DNA from: Acidobacteriota bacterium
GTDB lineage: Bacteria; Acidobacteriota; Terriglobia; Terriglobales; Acidobacteriaceae
Assembly (NCBI GenBank): GCA_018268915.1
Contig: JAFDVQ010000002.1
Span: 62,001-126,000, forward strand
DNA length: 64,000 nt
Direction: 5' to 3'
A program made the position numbers and the translations under genes. Below, in pieces: positions 46,380 to 55,584 of the stretch. Below the pieces are notes generated by a model. It was given only the letters and a program-made list of their open reading frames with translations. It did no database searches and was not told the origin of the DNA. Within the stretch, counting starts at the first letter, position 1, and every line of letters begins with the position of its first letter.

Positions 46380-48827
46380 TCAAGGTTCAAACGACGGAGG
46401 CGCATCTTCAGGAGCAGTGCCCCATCTTTTATCCGGCGTTCCAGTCAGGTTGAAGTCGACCGTGCCTCCACGCTCAACGAAGCTCTCCGGGAGCCAGGTC
46501 TTCGTCCAATTCTGCCCATTCACTTTCAGAGCTTGAACATAAGGCGAGCTCGTCCCCGCGCCGCTTGCGTTTATCACGATGTCTCTTCCCGGCCGATGAA
46601 TGGTGACCTTTGAAAACAGGGGGCTGCCCAGTACGAGTTCTGCGCGCCCCGGAATCTCCGGATACATCCCAATCGCCGACCACACATACCACGAAGACAT
46701 CTCGCCAAGATCATCGTTGCCCGGCATTCCCTTGGGTGAATTCGTCCAGATAGTATTGAGGACCTTGCGCACCGCTTCCTGCGTCTTCCATGGCTGGCCA
46801 AGAAAGTCAAAGAGCCACGGCGTTTCGATCGAAGGCTCATTGTCCAGTTCAGCATGTAGTCCGCCCGATTTGGTCACCGCAAGACTGCCATCTGGGTTAT
46901 AGAAGAATGCATTCAGGCGCTCGCTCGCCTTATCCATTCCCCCCAGCATCGTAAATAGCCCCTTCGCATTGAATGGCACCATCCATAGATACTGCGCAGC
47001 ACTTCCTTCGACGAATCCTTCGTCTGAAGCCGGGTCGAATTTCGGCCAGGACCCATCCGCATTTCGATTCTGGATATACCCGCCATCTGGCGTAGCCTGC
47101 GGATTGAAGATGTTTTTCCAGTACTGTGCGCGCTCCAGAAACTGCTTGCGATTCGCCTCGTCGCCAACCCGCCGTGCAAGTTCTGAAATCGCAAAATCCG
47201 CGGTCACATCTTCCAATGTATCGGCCGCTGGTCCCCACGCATTCGCTCCAACTGGGATGTAGTGCAGCGACAGCCACTTGTCGAGGGAAGGCCGTTGCCC
47301 AACGCACTCCACCTCGCAGCCCTCGTTGCTCAAATCGTGCTCCGTCGGTACCGTCGCTGCTTTTAGGAGCGACTGATACGCCGCCTTCACTTCGAAGTTT
47401 TTCCCGCCGAAGGCCAGAATGTCAGCGACAGCCGGTGCCGCTGGATCGCCGTTCATCACGTGTGTCAAACCGGCATTGTGTGTCCAGCGATCCCATTCGC
47501 CTCCATTCTGGTTTGCTTGGTTCAGCAGCGACTGCGCGAAGTCGCCCGCCACATCCGGCTCCAGTAGAGCCAGCAGCTGCAGTTGCGATCGATAAACATC
47601 CCAGCCCGAGAACGTGCTGTACTGCGCCTTCTGCGGCCCCGCTACTTGATGGACCTTGCCGTCCATGCCGAAATAGCGCCCATCGACATCGCTGTAAAGG
47701 TTCTCCCCCATCAGCGAGTGATACAGCGCGGTATAGAAGACCACCTGCTCATCGTGAGTGCCGCCCTCTATCTGCATGCGCCTCAGAGATTGATTCCACG
47801 CAGCGTGCGCGCGCTCGCGAACAGCATCAAAGGATGTTCCACCCGGATTCTCAGCGCGCAGGTTGGCCTCAGCATTTTGCTCGCTTAGGTACGAGATGCC
47901 CACCCGCACCCCTACCGCAGCGGATTTTGCAGTGTCGAGGACTACCCAGCCTCCGGATCCTTTGCCCGATGGCACAAATCCTTTTTCCCCATAGGTCGTC
48001 CCGCCGCTTGCCTCCGAGGTGCCCGGCTTCACTGCGGAATCCTGCCACGTACCAGTGCTCAGGAACGGCGCGTCGAAATGAGCAACGAAATAGAGTGTGT
48101 AGTAGCTGCGGCGATCAGCGGTCCCGATATAGCCGCAGAAATTCCCGCTGGTCACCGATCCCGAAACTGTCCGCGTCTTTGCGTCAATATGAATGTGCGC
48201 ATCCGTACTGCCCGTCTCTGAGTAGGCACTTCGAATCAGCATCACTGCCGGCTTGCCTTTCGGATAGGTAAATCGTCCCGATCCTGTACGCGATGTCGCC
48301 GTCAACTCCGCAACAACACCACTGTCAAGCTTCACCTTGTAATAGCCAGCCTGAGCAGTCTCGTTGTCGTGCGAGAACGTACTGCCGTACTTCTCCGCTC
48401 CGGCATCATCCGCCGGCGAAGAATCCATCACGCCGACATAGGGCATGAAAGGAATGTCTCCGCTCGCTCCGGCGCAGCCAGTTCCCATTAGATGTGTCAG
48501 TGAGAATCCGCTTATCCTATCTGCTGAGTACTCATAGCCACCCGGCGCAGCGGGCCTTCCGCGATCGTCTCGCATCGAGCCCGGAACACCGGCCTTCTTC
48601 GGTCGCGGGTGATTTCGCGGCTCCTCGGGACTCCACGCCAGCATTCCCAGTGGCAACGTCGCACCCGGGTAGTCATTGCCGCCGTTTGTTGTGCCAATCA
48701 GCGGATTCACAAGCGAAGCAGGATCGCCATTCGTGCTTTTGCTCGTCTGGCAAAACGATGACGTACATCCAAAACAACCCAGCATACCCAAAACAACAAG
48801 GGCCCTCAGCATGATCGCGCGGAACAT
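46380..48827 (-). CDS. GH92 family alpha-mannosidase
   Basis: An 815-residue secreted glycoside hydrolase. After a signal sequence (about 1-26) come the family hallmarks: NPLIGTTNGGNDYPGATLP, SLTHLMGTGCAGASGDIPFMP, FSGWDVYRSQ, NQNGGEWDRW and GNDDLGEMSSWYVWSAIGMYP. GH92 enzymes are calcium-dependent exo-acting alpha-mannosidases, mostly alpha-1,2, and use a single-displacement inverting mechanism. The length is normal (700-800). Cys residues near the end of the signal do not form a clear lipobox, so signal peptidase I cleavage is more likely. It is 71 bases from the beta-helix gene upstream on the same strand, which suggests one transcript for glycan use. Confidence 0.95.
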   Translation of the reverse strand: MFRAIMLRALVVLGMLGCFGCTSSFCQTSKSTNGDPASLVNPLIGTTNGGNDYPGATLPLGMLAWSPEEPRNHPRPKKAGVPGSMRDDRGRPAAPGGYEYSADRISGFSLTHLMGTGCAGASGDIPFMPYVGVMDSSPADDAGAEKYGSTFSHDNETAQAGYYKVKLDSGVVAELTATSRTGSGRFTYPKGKPAVMLIRSAYSETGSTDAHIHIDAKTRTVSGSVTSGNFCGYIGTADRRSYYTLYFVAHFDAPFLSTGTWQDSAVKPGTSEASGGTTYGEKGFVPSGKGSGGWVVLDTAKSAAVGVRVGISYLSEQNAEANLRAENPGGTSFDAVRERAHAAWNQSLRRMQIEGGTHDEQVVFYTALYHSLMGENLYSDVDGRYFGMDGKVHQVAGPQKAQYSTFSGWDVYRSQLQLLALLEPDVAGDFAQSLLNQANQNGGEWDRWTHNAGLTHVMNGDPAAPAVADILAFGGKNFEVKAAYQSLLKAATVPTEHDLSNEGCEVECVGQRPSLDKWLSLHYIPVGANAWGPAADTLEDVTADFAISELARRVGDEANRKQFLERAQYWKNIFNPQATPDGGYIQNRNADGSWPKFDPASDEGFVEGSAAQYLWMVPFNAKGLFTMLGGMDKASERLNAFFYNPDGSLAVTKSGGLHAELDNEPSIETPWLFDFLGQPWKTQEAVRKVLNTIWTNSPKGMPGNDDLGEMSSWYVWSAIGMYPEIPGRAELVLGSPLFSKVTIHRPGRDIVINASGAGTSSPYVQALKVNGQNWTKTWLPESFVERGGTVDFNLTGTPDKRWGTAPEDAPPSFEP

Positions 48828-48898
48828 GATTTACTCCATTCAGAATCGGATGCGAACAATCAACTCATCCATCATCGCATTCCGGATGGAGTGCCGTT

Positions 48899-51800
48899 TC
48901 AGCGCACTCGAACAGAGAACAACACGTGATGCGTCAGGATGAAGAGCGTGCGACGATCCTTGCCGCCAAAGACAAGCTGCAATGGCCGCTCCGGCACTTC
49001 GATCTCATCGATCTGTCTTCCGTCAGCCCCGTACACGAAGATTTGCCCATTCGCAACGTAGACATTCCCGTGCTCATCCGCAGCGACACCCTCGCCTCCT
49101 CGCTGGGCAAACGGTGTCAAATCAGCGAGCGTCCCGTCGGGTCGCACCTTCGCGCTGTATGTGATGTCCTCAGACTCGCTGCTGACATAGACTCTCTTAC
49201 CCGGTTCAGCCGGGATGAACCCGTATGTGTCGAGATTGTCGCTAAATCGCCATCCCGAAGTGTCGCTTGCCGGACCCTGCTGGAACACTCTCCCTGCCGG
49301 CAGCGCCACGCTTCCATCCTGGGAAACGTACTTTCGCTTCTTCGGTGTCATGGCATCCGCAGCAAACATCTCGGCTAGCGTAGCAAAGCGCATGGTTTCG
49401 AAATTCAACTGATCCCGGAACTCTCCGTTGTTCCACCAGTTCACAGGCAGCAGGTAGGCCGCATGCTCGTGAGGCTGTGCGGCCTGCGGCTTTAACACTG
49501 TAAGTTCCTCCGCAGAGCTTCCCGGTCTGAACGTGTATGCCGTGCCCTCCGGCCCCGCCGATGAAAGCACCAGCAGATTGCCTGACTTATCAAAGGCCAG
49601 GTTCACCGCATCAAGAGGGTCATCGCGTTCTACCGTGAGACCCTCATTCTCCGACCATCCGTATATCCGCTGATAGTGATGGTCGACGAAATACAGCTTT
49701 CCTTCTGCGTCCACGGCTGCACCCGAAATAGAAAAGAACCCCTCCTCGAGTTTCCGAACCTTGCTAGCCCTGGCCGCGTCCGGCAAATTGGTTCCATCAT
49801 TTTCTGCGGTCCGTTGCGAGCCCGCAGTGATATCAAGCCACGCAAACTCCCGCTCGCGTACCTCCAGATGATGGGTCACATCTTCAATCGCATTTTCATA
49901 CGGAAACTTGCTCAGCCGCAGAAACGTTCCGCATCCGTTTACATCGCAAATGCCGTACCCGCTCTCTGCATTTACATGCACGTTGCGGAAGTGAATATCC
50001 GACGATGCATACACACGCACAGCTGCAGGAAACGGAGCCCTCGAACGCGTCACGCGATACCCGTGATAGTTCGCAATCGTCAGGTTGCGGCAATGACTGA
50101 TCTCAAGAGACAGAGCCTCCGGGCTCTCACCCGCTTCCTCTTCCGTTTGTGGCGAGTTGATATCCCAGTTTTCTACGTGATCGAATTTGATCTCATTCCG
50201 TACATGATGCTCGGCTGACATCTCGTACACATGTCCCGGAGTCTTCGTATTCGAGACTAGAAATCCCGACTGTGCGAACGTATTCGGTGTCCAGATATTC
50301 GCGAATGTCCCGCCGCCCCCATCAGCAACCCAGAGGCTCGGATACTGCCCATCCCATCGCTTGCGAAGATCTGGATCGGCCGTATGGTTATTGTTATAGG
50401 GATTGGTTCCGCTGCCGTGCCCGCCGAGAAATCTAACATCATCCATCAACGACTGCTCCCCAGCCTTCCATAGCACCGCAACCGCTCGCGGATTGATTCC
50501 GCCAGTGAACATGCCTATCCCGCTGACAATGTTCCGCCCGCCTGCAGGAGCAAGGAGCACCGCTTTCGGAGCGCCGACGCCCTGATATTCCGGCGTCTCA
50601 TCAAGCAGGTCAATCTGCGTAAGTGTCGGATGCAGTCCGACCAGCACCGTCTCGGGCTTCAATGCGATCGTGTCGCGGACCACATAGTGTCCACTCGGGA
50701 GATACAGCACGCGATGCGTCTCGATCGCCCGCTGCAATGCCGCGGTATCATCGCTCGCTCCGTCTCCCTTCACTCCCAGCGAATGTACATTCACCCAGTC
50801 ACTGCTCGGCGGGAGCGGCCTGATTGCGGCTGGTAGGGGTTCAGGCAATGAAGCAATCGGAGCTGCATCGTATTGCATCCCGATGTTCCCCATCCTGCCT
50901 AACCCTGGCACAATCAATCCGTAGGTAAAGCGCCCTACCCTATAGACTTCACCTTTCCCGGAAACCTGCTTCCCGCTCTCTCTCAATTTCGCAAACACCG
51001 GCGCGTCGCTTAGAACAGCATTCTCGAATCCCACTTCTGTTAGCGGGCTCTTCTCCAGGCTGATCGTCACAACCGGCCCGGCAATCTTTTCAAAACGAGA
51101 GTCTTTAACCCAGAGCTGATCGGGATAGCCTTCATCAATATCAATCGCTTTCGGCAGGTTGCGAAATGTGTCTCGTATCAGCGTCAGCCCCGCTTCATGT
51201 TCGCGTATAGCCGCTTCACTCTGACCCTCGAAGACCGAGTCGATCAAAGTGAACTGCCATGCAGGTGACGTCTTCTCCGTCAATATCCCGTAACGTCCTC
51301 CATAGAAGTGCAGATCCTCTGCCTCATTGCCAACCTGGTAGATCCCCGCCAGCCCTGAGCCCAGATGAAAAGCCATGTGTGCCAGAAGCGAATGCTGTGC
51401 AACATGGAAGCGCACGGCCACCGCTGCGGGATTGCCGTCTCCAATCTCAAGGTCAATATTGCTTATCGCCGAGTAAAACGTGTTCGGGTTGGCATCGGCC
51501 ACTTTGTCATTCGGCGGCACCGTTCCTGGTGGCGGAAAAGCAACGTGATCTTTGGCCTGTTGACGTTCATGAGGCGTCTGCCCGGTGAACATCAACATCA
51601 CGCCCATGCCCTTCTGGAACCCCGGCGTCTTCGGCGGAAGCGCAAATATCGGACGCGTTGCACCATAGCCGATCAGCCGCACTCCCGGCCATAGGTACAC
51701 TGTCCGACGGATGGCATAACGCCCTTCCCGGACGAACACAATTCCCTCGCGCCCCGAGCCCGATGCTCTATCGATCGCCGCCTGCAATGCGCCTGAATTG

Positions 51801-51928
51801 TCCGCATCCTTGGCAGGACCATCGACATAGATCGCCTTCGGATCCTCAACACGCGCGGTGATTACCGACGAGCCGAAGGCCCCATGCCAGGCAAACAGCA
51901 AGACGGGAGTCAGCAGAGCTCTTTTCAT
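48899..51928 (-). CDS. Secreted double beta-helix (pectate lyase 3/GH55-like) protein with C-terminal propeller
   Basis: A 1,009-residue exported protein (signal about 1-20). Two right-handed beta-helix starts are visible: ADNSGALQAAIDRASGSGREG near residue 45, and LGVKGDGASDDTAALQRAIE near 360, the typical start of pectate_lyase_3 domains. GH55-type enzymes also have two such helices in tandem. From about residue 690 the chain changes to SISGAAVDAEGKLYFVDHHYQRIYGW and AVNLAFDKSGNLLVLSS repeats, an SMP-30/NHL-like six-bladed propeller. The activity cannot be assigned; polysaccharide lyase or glucanase are both possible. ATG 51928 follows AAGGATGAA; the frame to 51988 lacks a site. Confidence 0.7.
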   Translation of the reverse strand: MKRALLTPVLLFAWHGAFGSSVITARVEDPKAIYVDGPAKDADNSGALQAAIDRASGSGREGIVFVREGRYAIRRTVYLWPGVRLIGYGATRPIFALPPKTPGFQKGMGVMLMFTGQTPHERQQAKDHVAFPPPGTVPPNDKVADANPNTFYSAISNIDLEIGDGNPAAVAVRFHVAQHSLLAHMAFHLGSGLAGIYQVGNEAEDLHFYGGRYGILTEKTSPAWQFTLIDSVFEGQSEAAIREHEAGLTLIRDTFRNLPKAIDIDEGYPDQLWVKDSRFEKIAGPVVTISLEKSPLTEVGFENAVLSDAPVFAKLRESGKQVSGKGEVYRVGRFTYGLIVPGLGRMGNIGMQYDAAPIASLPEPLPAAIRPLPPSSDWVNVHSLGVKGDGASDDTAALQRAIETHRVLYLPSGHYVVRDTIALKPETVLVGLHPTLTQIDLLDETPEYQGVGAPKAVLLAPAGGRNIVSGIGMFTGGINPRAVAVLWKAGEQSLMDDVRFLGGHGSGTNPYNNNHTADPDLRKRWDGQYPSLWVADGGGGTFANIWTPNTFAQSGFLVSNTKTPGHVYEMSAEHHVRNEIKFDHVENWDINSPQTEEEAGESPEALSLEISHCRNLTIANYHGYRVTRSRAPFPAAVRVYASSDIHFRNVHVNAESGYGICDVNGCGTFLRLSKFPYENAIEDVTHHLEVREREFAWLDITAGSQRTAENDGTNLPDAARASKVRKLEEGFFSISGAAVDAEGKLYFVDHHYQRIYGWSENEGLTVERDDPLDAVNLAFDKSGNLLVLSSAGPEGTAYTFRPGSSAEELTVLKPQAAQPHEHAAYLLPVNWWNNGEFRDQLNFETMRFATLAEMFAADAMTPKKRKYVSQDGSVALPAGRVFQQGPASDTSGWRFSDNLDTYGFIPAEPGKRVYVSSESEDITYSAKVRPDGTLADLTPFAQRGGEGVAADEHGNVYVANGQIFVYGADGRQIDEIEVPERPLQLVFGGKDRRTLFILTHHVLFSVRVR

Positions 51929-52073
51929 GAGTTCATCCTTATATATGGTCACGCTGGACAGCGGAATCCAGCATACTCGACCGATCACCGCTCACCTTTA
52001 TCGATTTCGCCCCTTCTGCGTGCTACCATCCACTCATCCGGCTCGCCTGTCGGCTTGAGCCGCGGAGGTCGAA

Positions 52074-52961
52074 ATGAGTCCAACCACACGGCGTAGTTTC
52101 CTTAAAACAGGTCTGGCCGCTGGAGCCATGGCCACCGTCGGAACCCTTCCCGTCGCCGCCAGGCGCACCGCAACCGACAGCGTGGTGCTCGGCCGCTCGA
52201 ATTTGCAGGTCACCCGGCTCGCTTTCGGAACCGGGACTGACGGCGGAGCTGTCCAGGCCCGCCTCGGGCAGCAGGAATTCACCCGCCTTGTTCACTACGC
52301 ATACGACCACGGCATCCGCTTCTTCGAAACAGCCGAGGCCTACCAGACACCGGCCATGCTGGGTGAGGCGCTCAAAGGCCTCCCCCGCGACAGCTATCAG
52401 CTGATGAGCAAGGTCACTACATTTCACGAGGGCATCGAACCCCAGGCAAAGTTCGACGAACTGCGACGCACCTCGCAGACCGAGTACTTCGACATCATGC
52501 TGCTCCACTGGCAGCACACAGCCGACTGGCCGGAGACCACAAAACGCTGGCAGGACAGCATCCTCGAAGCGCAGCAGAAAAAGACCATCCGCACCCACGG
52601 CGCCTCTGTCCATGGCCTTCCGGCGCTGCGCCAGATGCCGGGCACCCATTGGCTCGACGTCGGACTGATCCGCATCAACCACAGCGGCGCGCGCATGGAC
52701 GGTCCCACTTACGAGGATACAAATCATCCCGACAATGTGAGCGAGGTCGTCGATCACATCCATCAACTAAAAAAAGAGGGCCTGGGCGTCATTGGTATGA
52801 AGCTTTGCGGCGGCGGCCAGTTCCAGAACAGCCACGACGATCGCGCTAAAGCCATGAAGTTTGCATTCCAGAACGCGGGCGTCGACTGCGCTACCGTAGG
52901 TTTCAAGAGCACCCAGGAAATCGACGAAGCCATCAGCAACATGAATGCGGCTCTGGCCTAG
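52074..52961 (+). CDS. Tat-exported aldo/keto reductase
   Basis: A 295-residue protein with a twin-arginine signal, TTRRSFLKTGLAAGAMATVG. The AKR barrel shows the catalytic Tyr in FFETAEAYQTP, Lys in LMSKV and His in LLHWQHT. The usual catalytic Asp (FFDTAExYG) is Glu here. The barrel is slightly short, about 265 residues. Substrate unknown; the neighbouring carbohydrate genes suggest a sugar. GGAGG precedes the ATG. It is divergent from the beta-helix gene across 145 bases. Confidence 0.88.
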   Translation: MSPTTRRSFLKTGLAAGAMATVGTLPVAARRTATDSVVLGRSNLQVTRLAFGTGTDGGAVQARLGQQEFTRLVHYAYDHGIRFFETAEAYQTPAMLGEALKGLPRDSYQLMSKVTTFHEGIEPQAKFDELRRTSQTEYFDIMLLHWQHTADWPETTKRWQDSILEAQQKKTIRTHGASVHGLPALRQMPGTHWLDVGLIRINHSGARMDGPTYEDTNHPDNVSEVVDHIHQLKKEGLGVIGMKLCGGGQFQNSHDDRAKAMKFAFQNAGVDCATVGFKSTQEIDEAISNMNAALA

Positions 52962-53013
52962 TACCCAAGCCAAAGCCATTCGTTTTCGAAAAATCTAAAA
53001 CGACCAGCAAAGA

Positions 53014-53042
53014 AAGCGCTCGGGCACCATGCTCGGGCGCTT
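53014..53042 (+). terminator. Stem-loop terminator candidate after the aldo/keto reductase
   Basis: AAGCGCTCGGGC, loop ACCAT, GCTCGGGCGCTT: a 12-base-pair stem with two G-T wobbles, starting 53 bases after the reductase stop. The run after it (CTTGCGTTTG) has only few Ts, so termination may be partial or the hairpin may protect the 3' end. The rest of the 311-base gap 52,962-53,272 holds the sigma-28-type -10 motif at 53,150 and nothing else I can support. Confidence 0.5.
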
Positions 53043-53130
53043 CTTGCGTTTGTGCAGTACTTGCCCGTCGACAGCTAGCGCGGCCTTCTCTTTCCTTCGC
53101 GGTGTATCCACTCCTCCTCATCCAGAAGAT

Positions 53131-53157
53131 TGATCGAACGTGAAGCTCTGCCGATAA
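53131..53157 (+). promoter_or_regulatory. Sigma-28-type promoter candidate before chemotaxis operon 2
   Basis: GCCGATAA at 53150-53157 is identical to the FliA -10 consensus. The -35 at 11-base spacing (TGATCGAA) is a poor match to TAAAGTTT. It lies 116 bases before the cheW start and after the terminator-like hairpin. Confidence 0.42.
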
Positions 53158-53272
53158 AGCACTAGAGCGACGAAACAAGTGATGGCGGAAATGCAGTATG
53201 TGCTCCGATCCGTCTGCAGTCGCATTCAGAATTTCAGATGGGTATCACCGCGAAGCTCAAAGGAAGGTGCTT

Positions 53273-53866
53273 ATGTCGACTCTGATCCTGGACGAAACTC
53301 AAACGCGGAGTGGCCCAGCTGGTACTCCACATCTGGGACAATCTCCCGACGATGTCCGAAAACGGGAAGCCAAACATTCCGCCGTTGATCAACGAGCAGG
53401 CAAATACCTCACATTCCTGTTGGGCCGCGAAGAGTTTGCGATTCGAGTTCTCAAAGTTCGCGAGATCATGGGCATTCAGGACATCACCGCTGTGCCCCAG
53501 ACACCTTCGTACATAAAGGGCGTCATCAACCTTCGCGGCAAAGTGATTCCGGTCGTCGATCTCCGCCTCAAATTCTGCCTCCCTGAAATCGAATACACCC
53601 AGCGCACATGCATTATCGTCGTGCAGGTCGAATCATCCGGCGTCACACTGCACACCGGCATCATCGTCGATGCCGTATCTGAAGTTTTGAACCTCGCTGC
53701 TGGCGACGTCGAAGACACTCCCGACTTTGGTGACGGAGGAAGCTCGGCGGCGAGCTACCTGCTCGGAATGGCAAAAATCAAAGGCAAAGTCAAAATACTG
53801 CTCGACATCGATCGAGTGTTGAGTGCACAGGAAGTGCGCGGGCTCGACGGGCTGATGCACAACTGA
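53273..53866 (+). CDS. cheW: CheW coupling protein of chemotaxis operon 2
   Basis: A 197-residue CheW protein with a 45-residue polar lead. Core motifs are YLTFLLGREEFAI, YIKGVINLRGKVIPVVDLRLKF and VKILLDIDRVL. A GGGSS-type loop (about residues 155-162) is inserted before the last strands. ATG 53273 follows AGGAAGG; the longer frame to 53198 lacks a site. First gene of an eight-gene operon. Confidence 0.93.
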   Translation: MSTLILDETQTRSGPAGTPHLGQSPDDVRKREAKHSAVDQRAGKYLTFLLGREEFAIRVLKVREIMGIQDITAVPQTPSYIKGVINLRGKVIPVVDLRLKFCLPEIEYTQRTCIIVVQVESSGVTLHTGIIVDAVSEVLNLAAGDVEDTPDFGDGGSSAASYLLGMAKIKGKVKILLDIDRVLSAQEVRGLDGLMHN

Positions 53867-53893
53867 TTCAAAGGCGAAGAAGGAGAATATGCG

Positions 53894-55480
53894 ATGGCAT
53901 CGCAAATGACAATCGGAAAGAAGCTGTTCGGAAGCTTTGGTGCGTGTCTAGCGCTGACACTCGTCGTGGGAGGCACGTCGCTCTGGCTGATCAGCGGCTT
54001 AGGTGCCAGCATCAACAAACTCGCTCATGTCACCGCGCGCAAACAGTTCCTTGCCGCTGAAATCGATGGAACCGAGTCAGACATGCTGGCTGCGGAGCGC
54101 GGCATCCTGCTCAGGTCCATGATGAAAGACGCCGCGCTCGTGGCTCAGTACAACCAGGACTATCAAACCGCAGCTTCAGAGATGAAGAGCCAGCTTCAGG
54201 AGATGACACCTCTGATTGAATCGGAGGCAGGTCGGAAAGTAATCACCGCCATCCAGACCGATCTTGATTCATCGACCCGGCTTCACCAGGAATTCCTGCA
54301 ACTCGTGAGCGCTGGTAAAGATACCGAGGCTGCTGCCTTTATGAGAGACAAGATCATCCCAAACCTTGATTCACTCAGCAAACAGGCTGCCACCGAGAAA
54401 CAGCTATCTGGTGAACATATGACCGCCGCCCTCAAAGAGGCGTCTGAGAATGTCCACCTCGGCGATTGGGTCACCATTGTCATCCTCTTGTTCTCGTTGA
54501 CTGCCGGTGCATTGATCATTTTTGTAGTGCGTCAGATCAATGCCTCGCTTCGCAAGGCCATTAGTGATCTCTCCGAAGGAGCAGGGCAGGTCGCCAGCGC
54601 TGCCGGCCAGATCTCTTCGTCCAGCCAGTCACTCGCCCAGGGCGCGTCCGAACAGGCCGCCTCGCTTGAGGAGACCTCCTCTTCCAGTGAAGAGATCAAC
54701 TCCATGGCGCGCAAAAACGCTGAGAATTCGCAGACCGCGCACTCCCTCGTTCTGCAATCACAGCAGCGAGTCGAAGAAACCAACCATTCTCTTGAGACTA
54801 TGGTGACCGCCATGGCCGACATCAAGAACTCCAGTGACAAGGTATCGAAGATCATCAAGGTCATCGATGAAATCGCCTTCCAGACCAACATTCTTGCCCT
54901 TAACGCCGCAGTGGAAGCAGCCCGCGCCGGCGAAGCCGGCATGGGATTCGCAGTCGTTGCCGACGAAGTACGCAACCTCGCGCAGCGCTGCGCGCAAGCC
55001 GCAAAGGACACGGCCGCTCTCATCGAAGAATCCATCAGCAAATCGGATGATGGCCAGACGAAGGTCGAGCATGTTGCCGTTGCCATTCGAGCCATCACTG
55101 AAGAGTCGGCAAAGGTGAAGACCCTCGTCGATGAGGTAAGTGTTGGCAGTCAGGAACAGACGCGCGGTATCGAGCAGATTGCAAAGGCACTCACGCAGAT
55201 GGAGCAGGTAACCCAGCAGTCTGCCGCCAACGCAGAAGAGAGCGCTGCGGCCTCCGAGGAGTTGACCGCACAGGCCTCCACTCTTATGGAGGTAGTCCAC
55301 CAGCTGAGCGCGATGGTCGGAGGCATGAATGAGATCGACCATACCCGATCCAACAGTCGCTCCTGGCAGCCGTCAACTGCCAGCCATACCACGCTGAAGC
55401 GAATCAACAACCACATCAGTAGAGCCACTGCCAAATCGGAAGCAATTCCCATGGAAGCAGATTTCAAAGCTATGGTCTAG
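53894..55480 (+). CDS. Methyl-accepting chemotaxis protein of operon 2
   Basis: A 528-residue MCP. Helices at about 10-35 and 192-213 flank a four-helix-bundle (4HB_MCP-type) periplasmic domain. The cytoplasmic hairpin has Ser/Glu-rich methylation regions ([14 protein letters not shown]) and the tip with [17 protein letters not shown] and [16 protein letters not shown]. The signalling part follows the second helix almost directly, so HAMP is short or degenerate. No CheR/CheB-docking pentapeptide is seen at the C-terminus (ends DFKAMV). AAGGAG precedes the ATG. Confidence 0.94.
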   Translation: MASQMTIGKKLFGSFGACLALTLVVGGTSLWLISGLGASINKLAHVTARKQFLAAEIDGTESDMLAAERGILLRSMMKDAALVAQYNQDYQTAASEMKSQLQEMTPLIESEAGRKVITAIQTDLDSSTRLHQEFLQLVSAGKDTEAAAFMRDKIIPNLDSLSKQAATEKQLSGEHMTAALKEASENVHLGDWVTIVILLFSLTAGALIIFVVRQINASLRKAISDLSEGAGQVASAAGQISSSSQSLAQGASEQAASLEETSSSSEEINSMARKNAENSQTAHSLVLQSQQRVEETNHSLETMVTAMADIKNSSDKVSKIIKVIDEIAFQTNILALNAAVEAARAGEAGMGFAVVADEVRNLAQRCAQAAKDTAALIEESISKSDDGQTKVEHVAVAIRAITEESAKVKTLVDEVSVGSQEQTRGIEQIAKALTQMEQVTQQSAANAEESAAASEELTAQASTLMEVVHQLSAMVGGMNEIDHTRSNSRSWQPSTASHTTLKRINNHISRATAKSEAIPMEADFKAMV

Positions 55481-55584
55481 CGACGCAGCCCTCGATCTTC
55501 TCAAGGGCGCATTTGCAGACACAATATTCAGAACTGTGCTGCCGATGCGCCCCTTCAATACTACCCACTTCAAGGATCTGCCGT

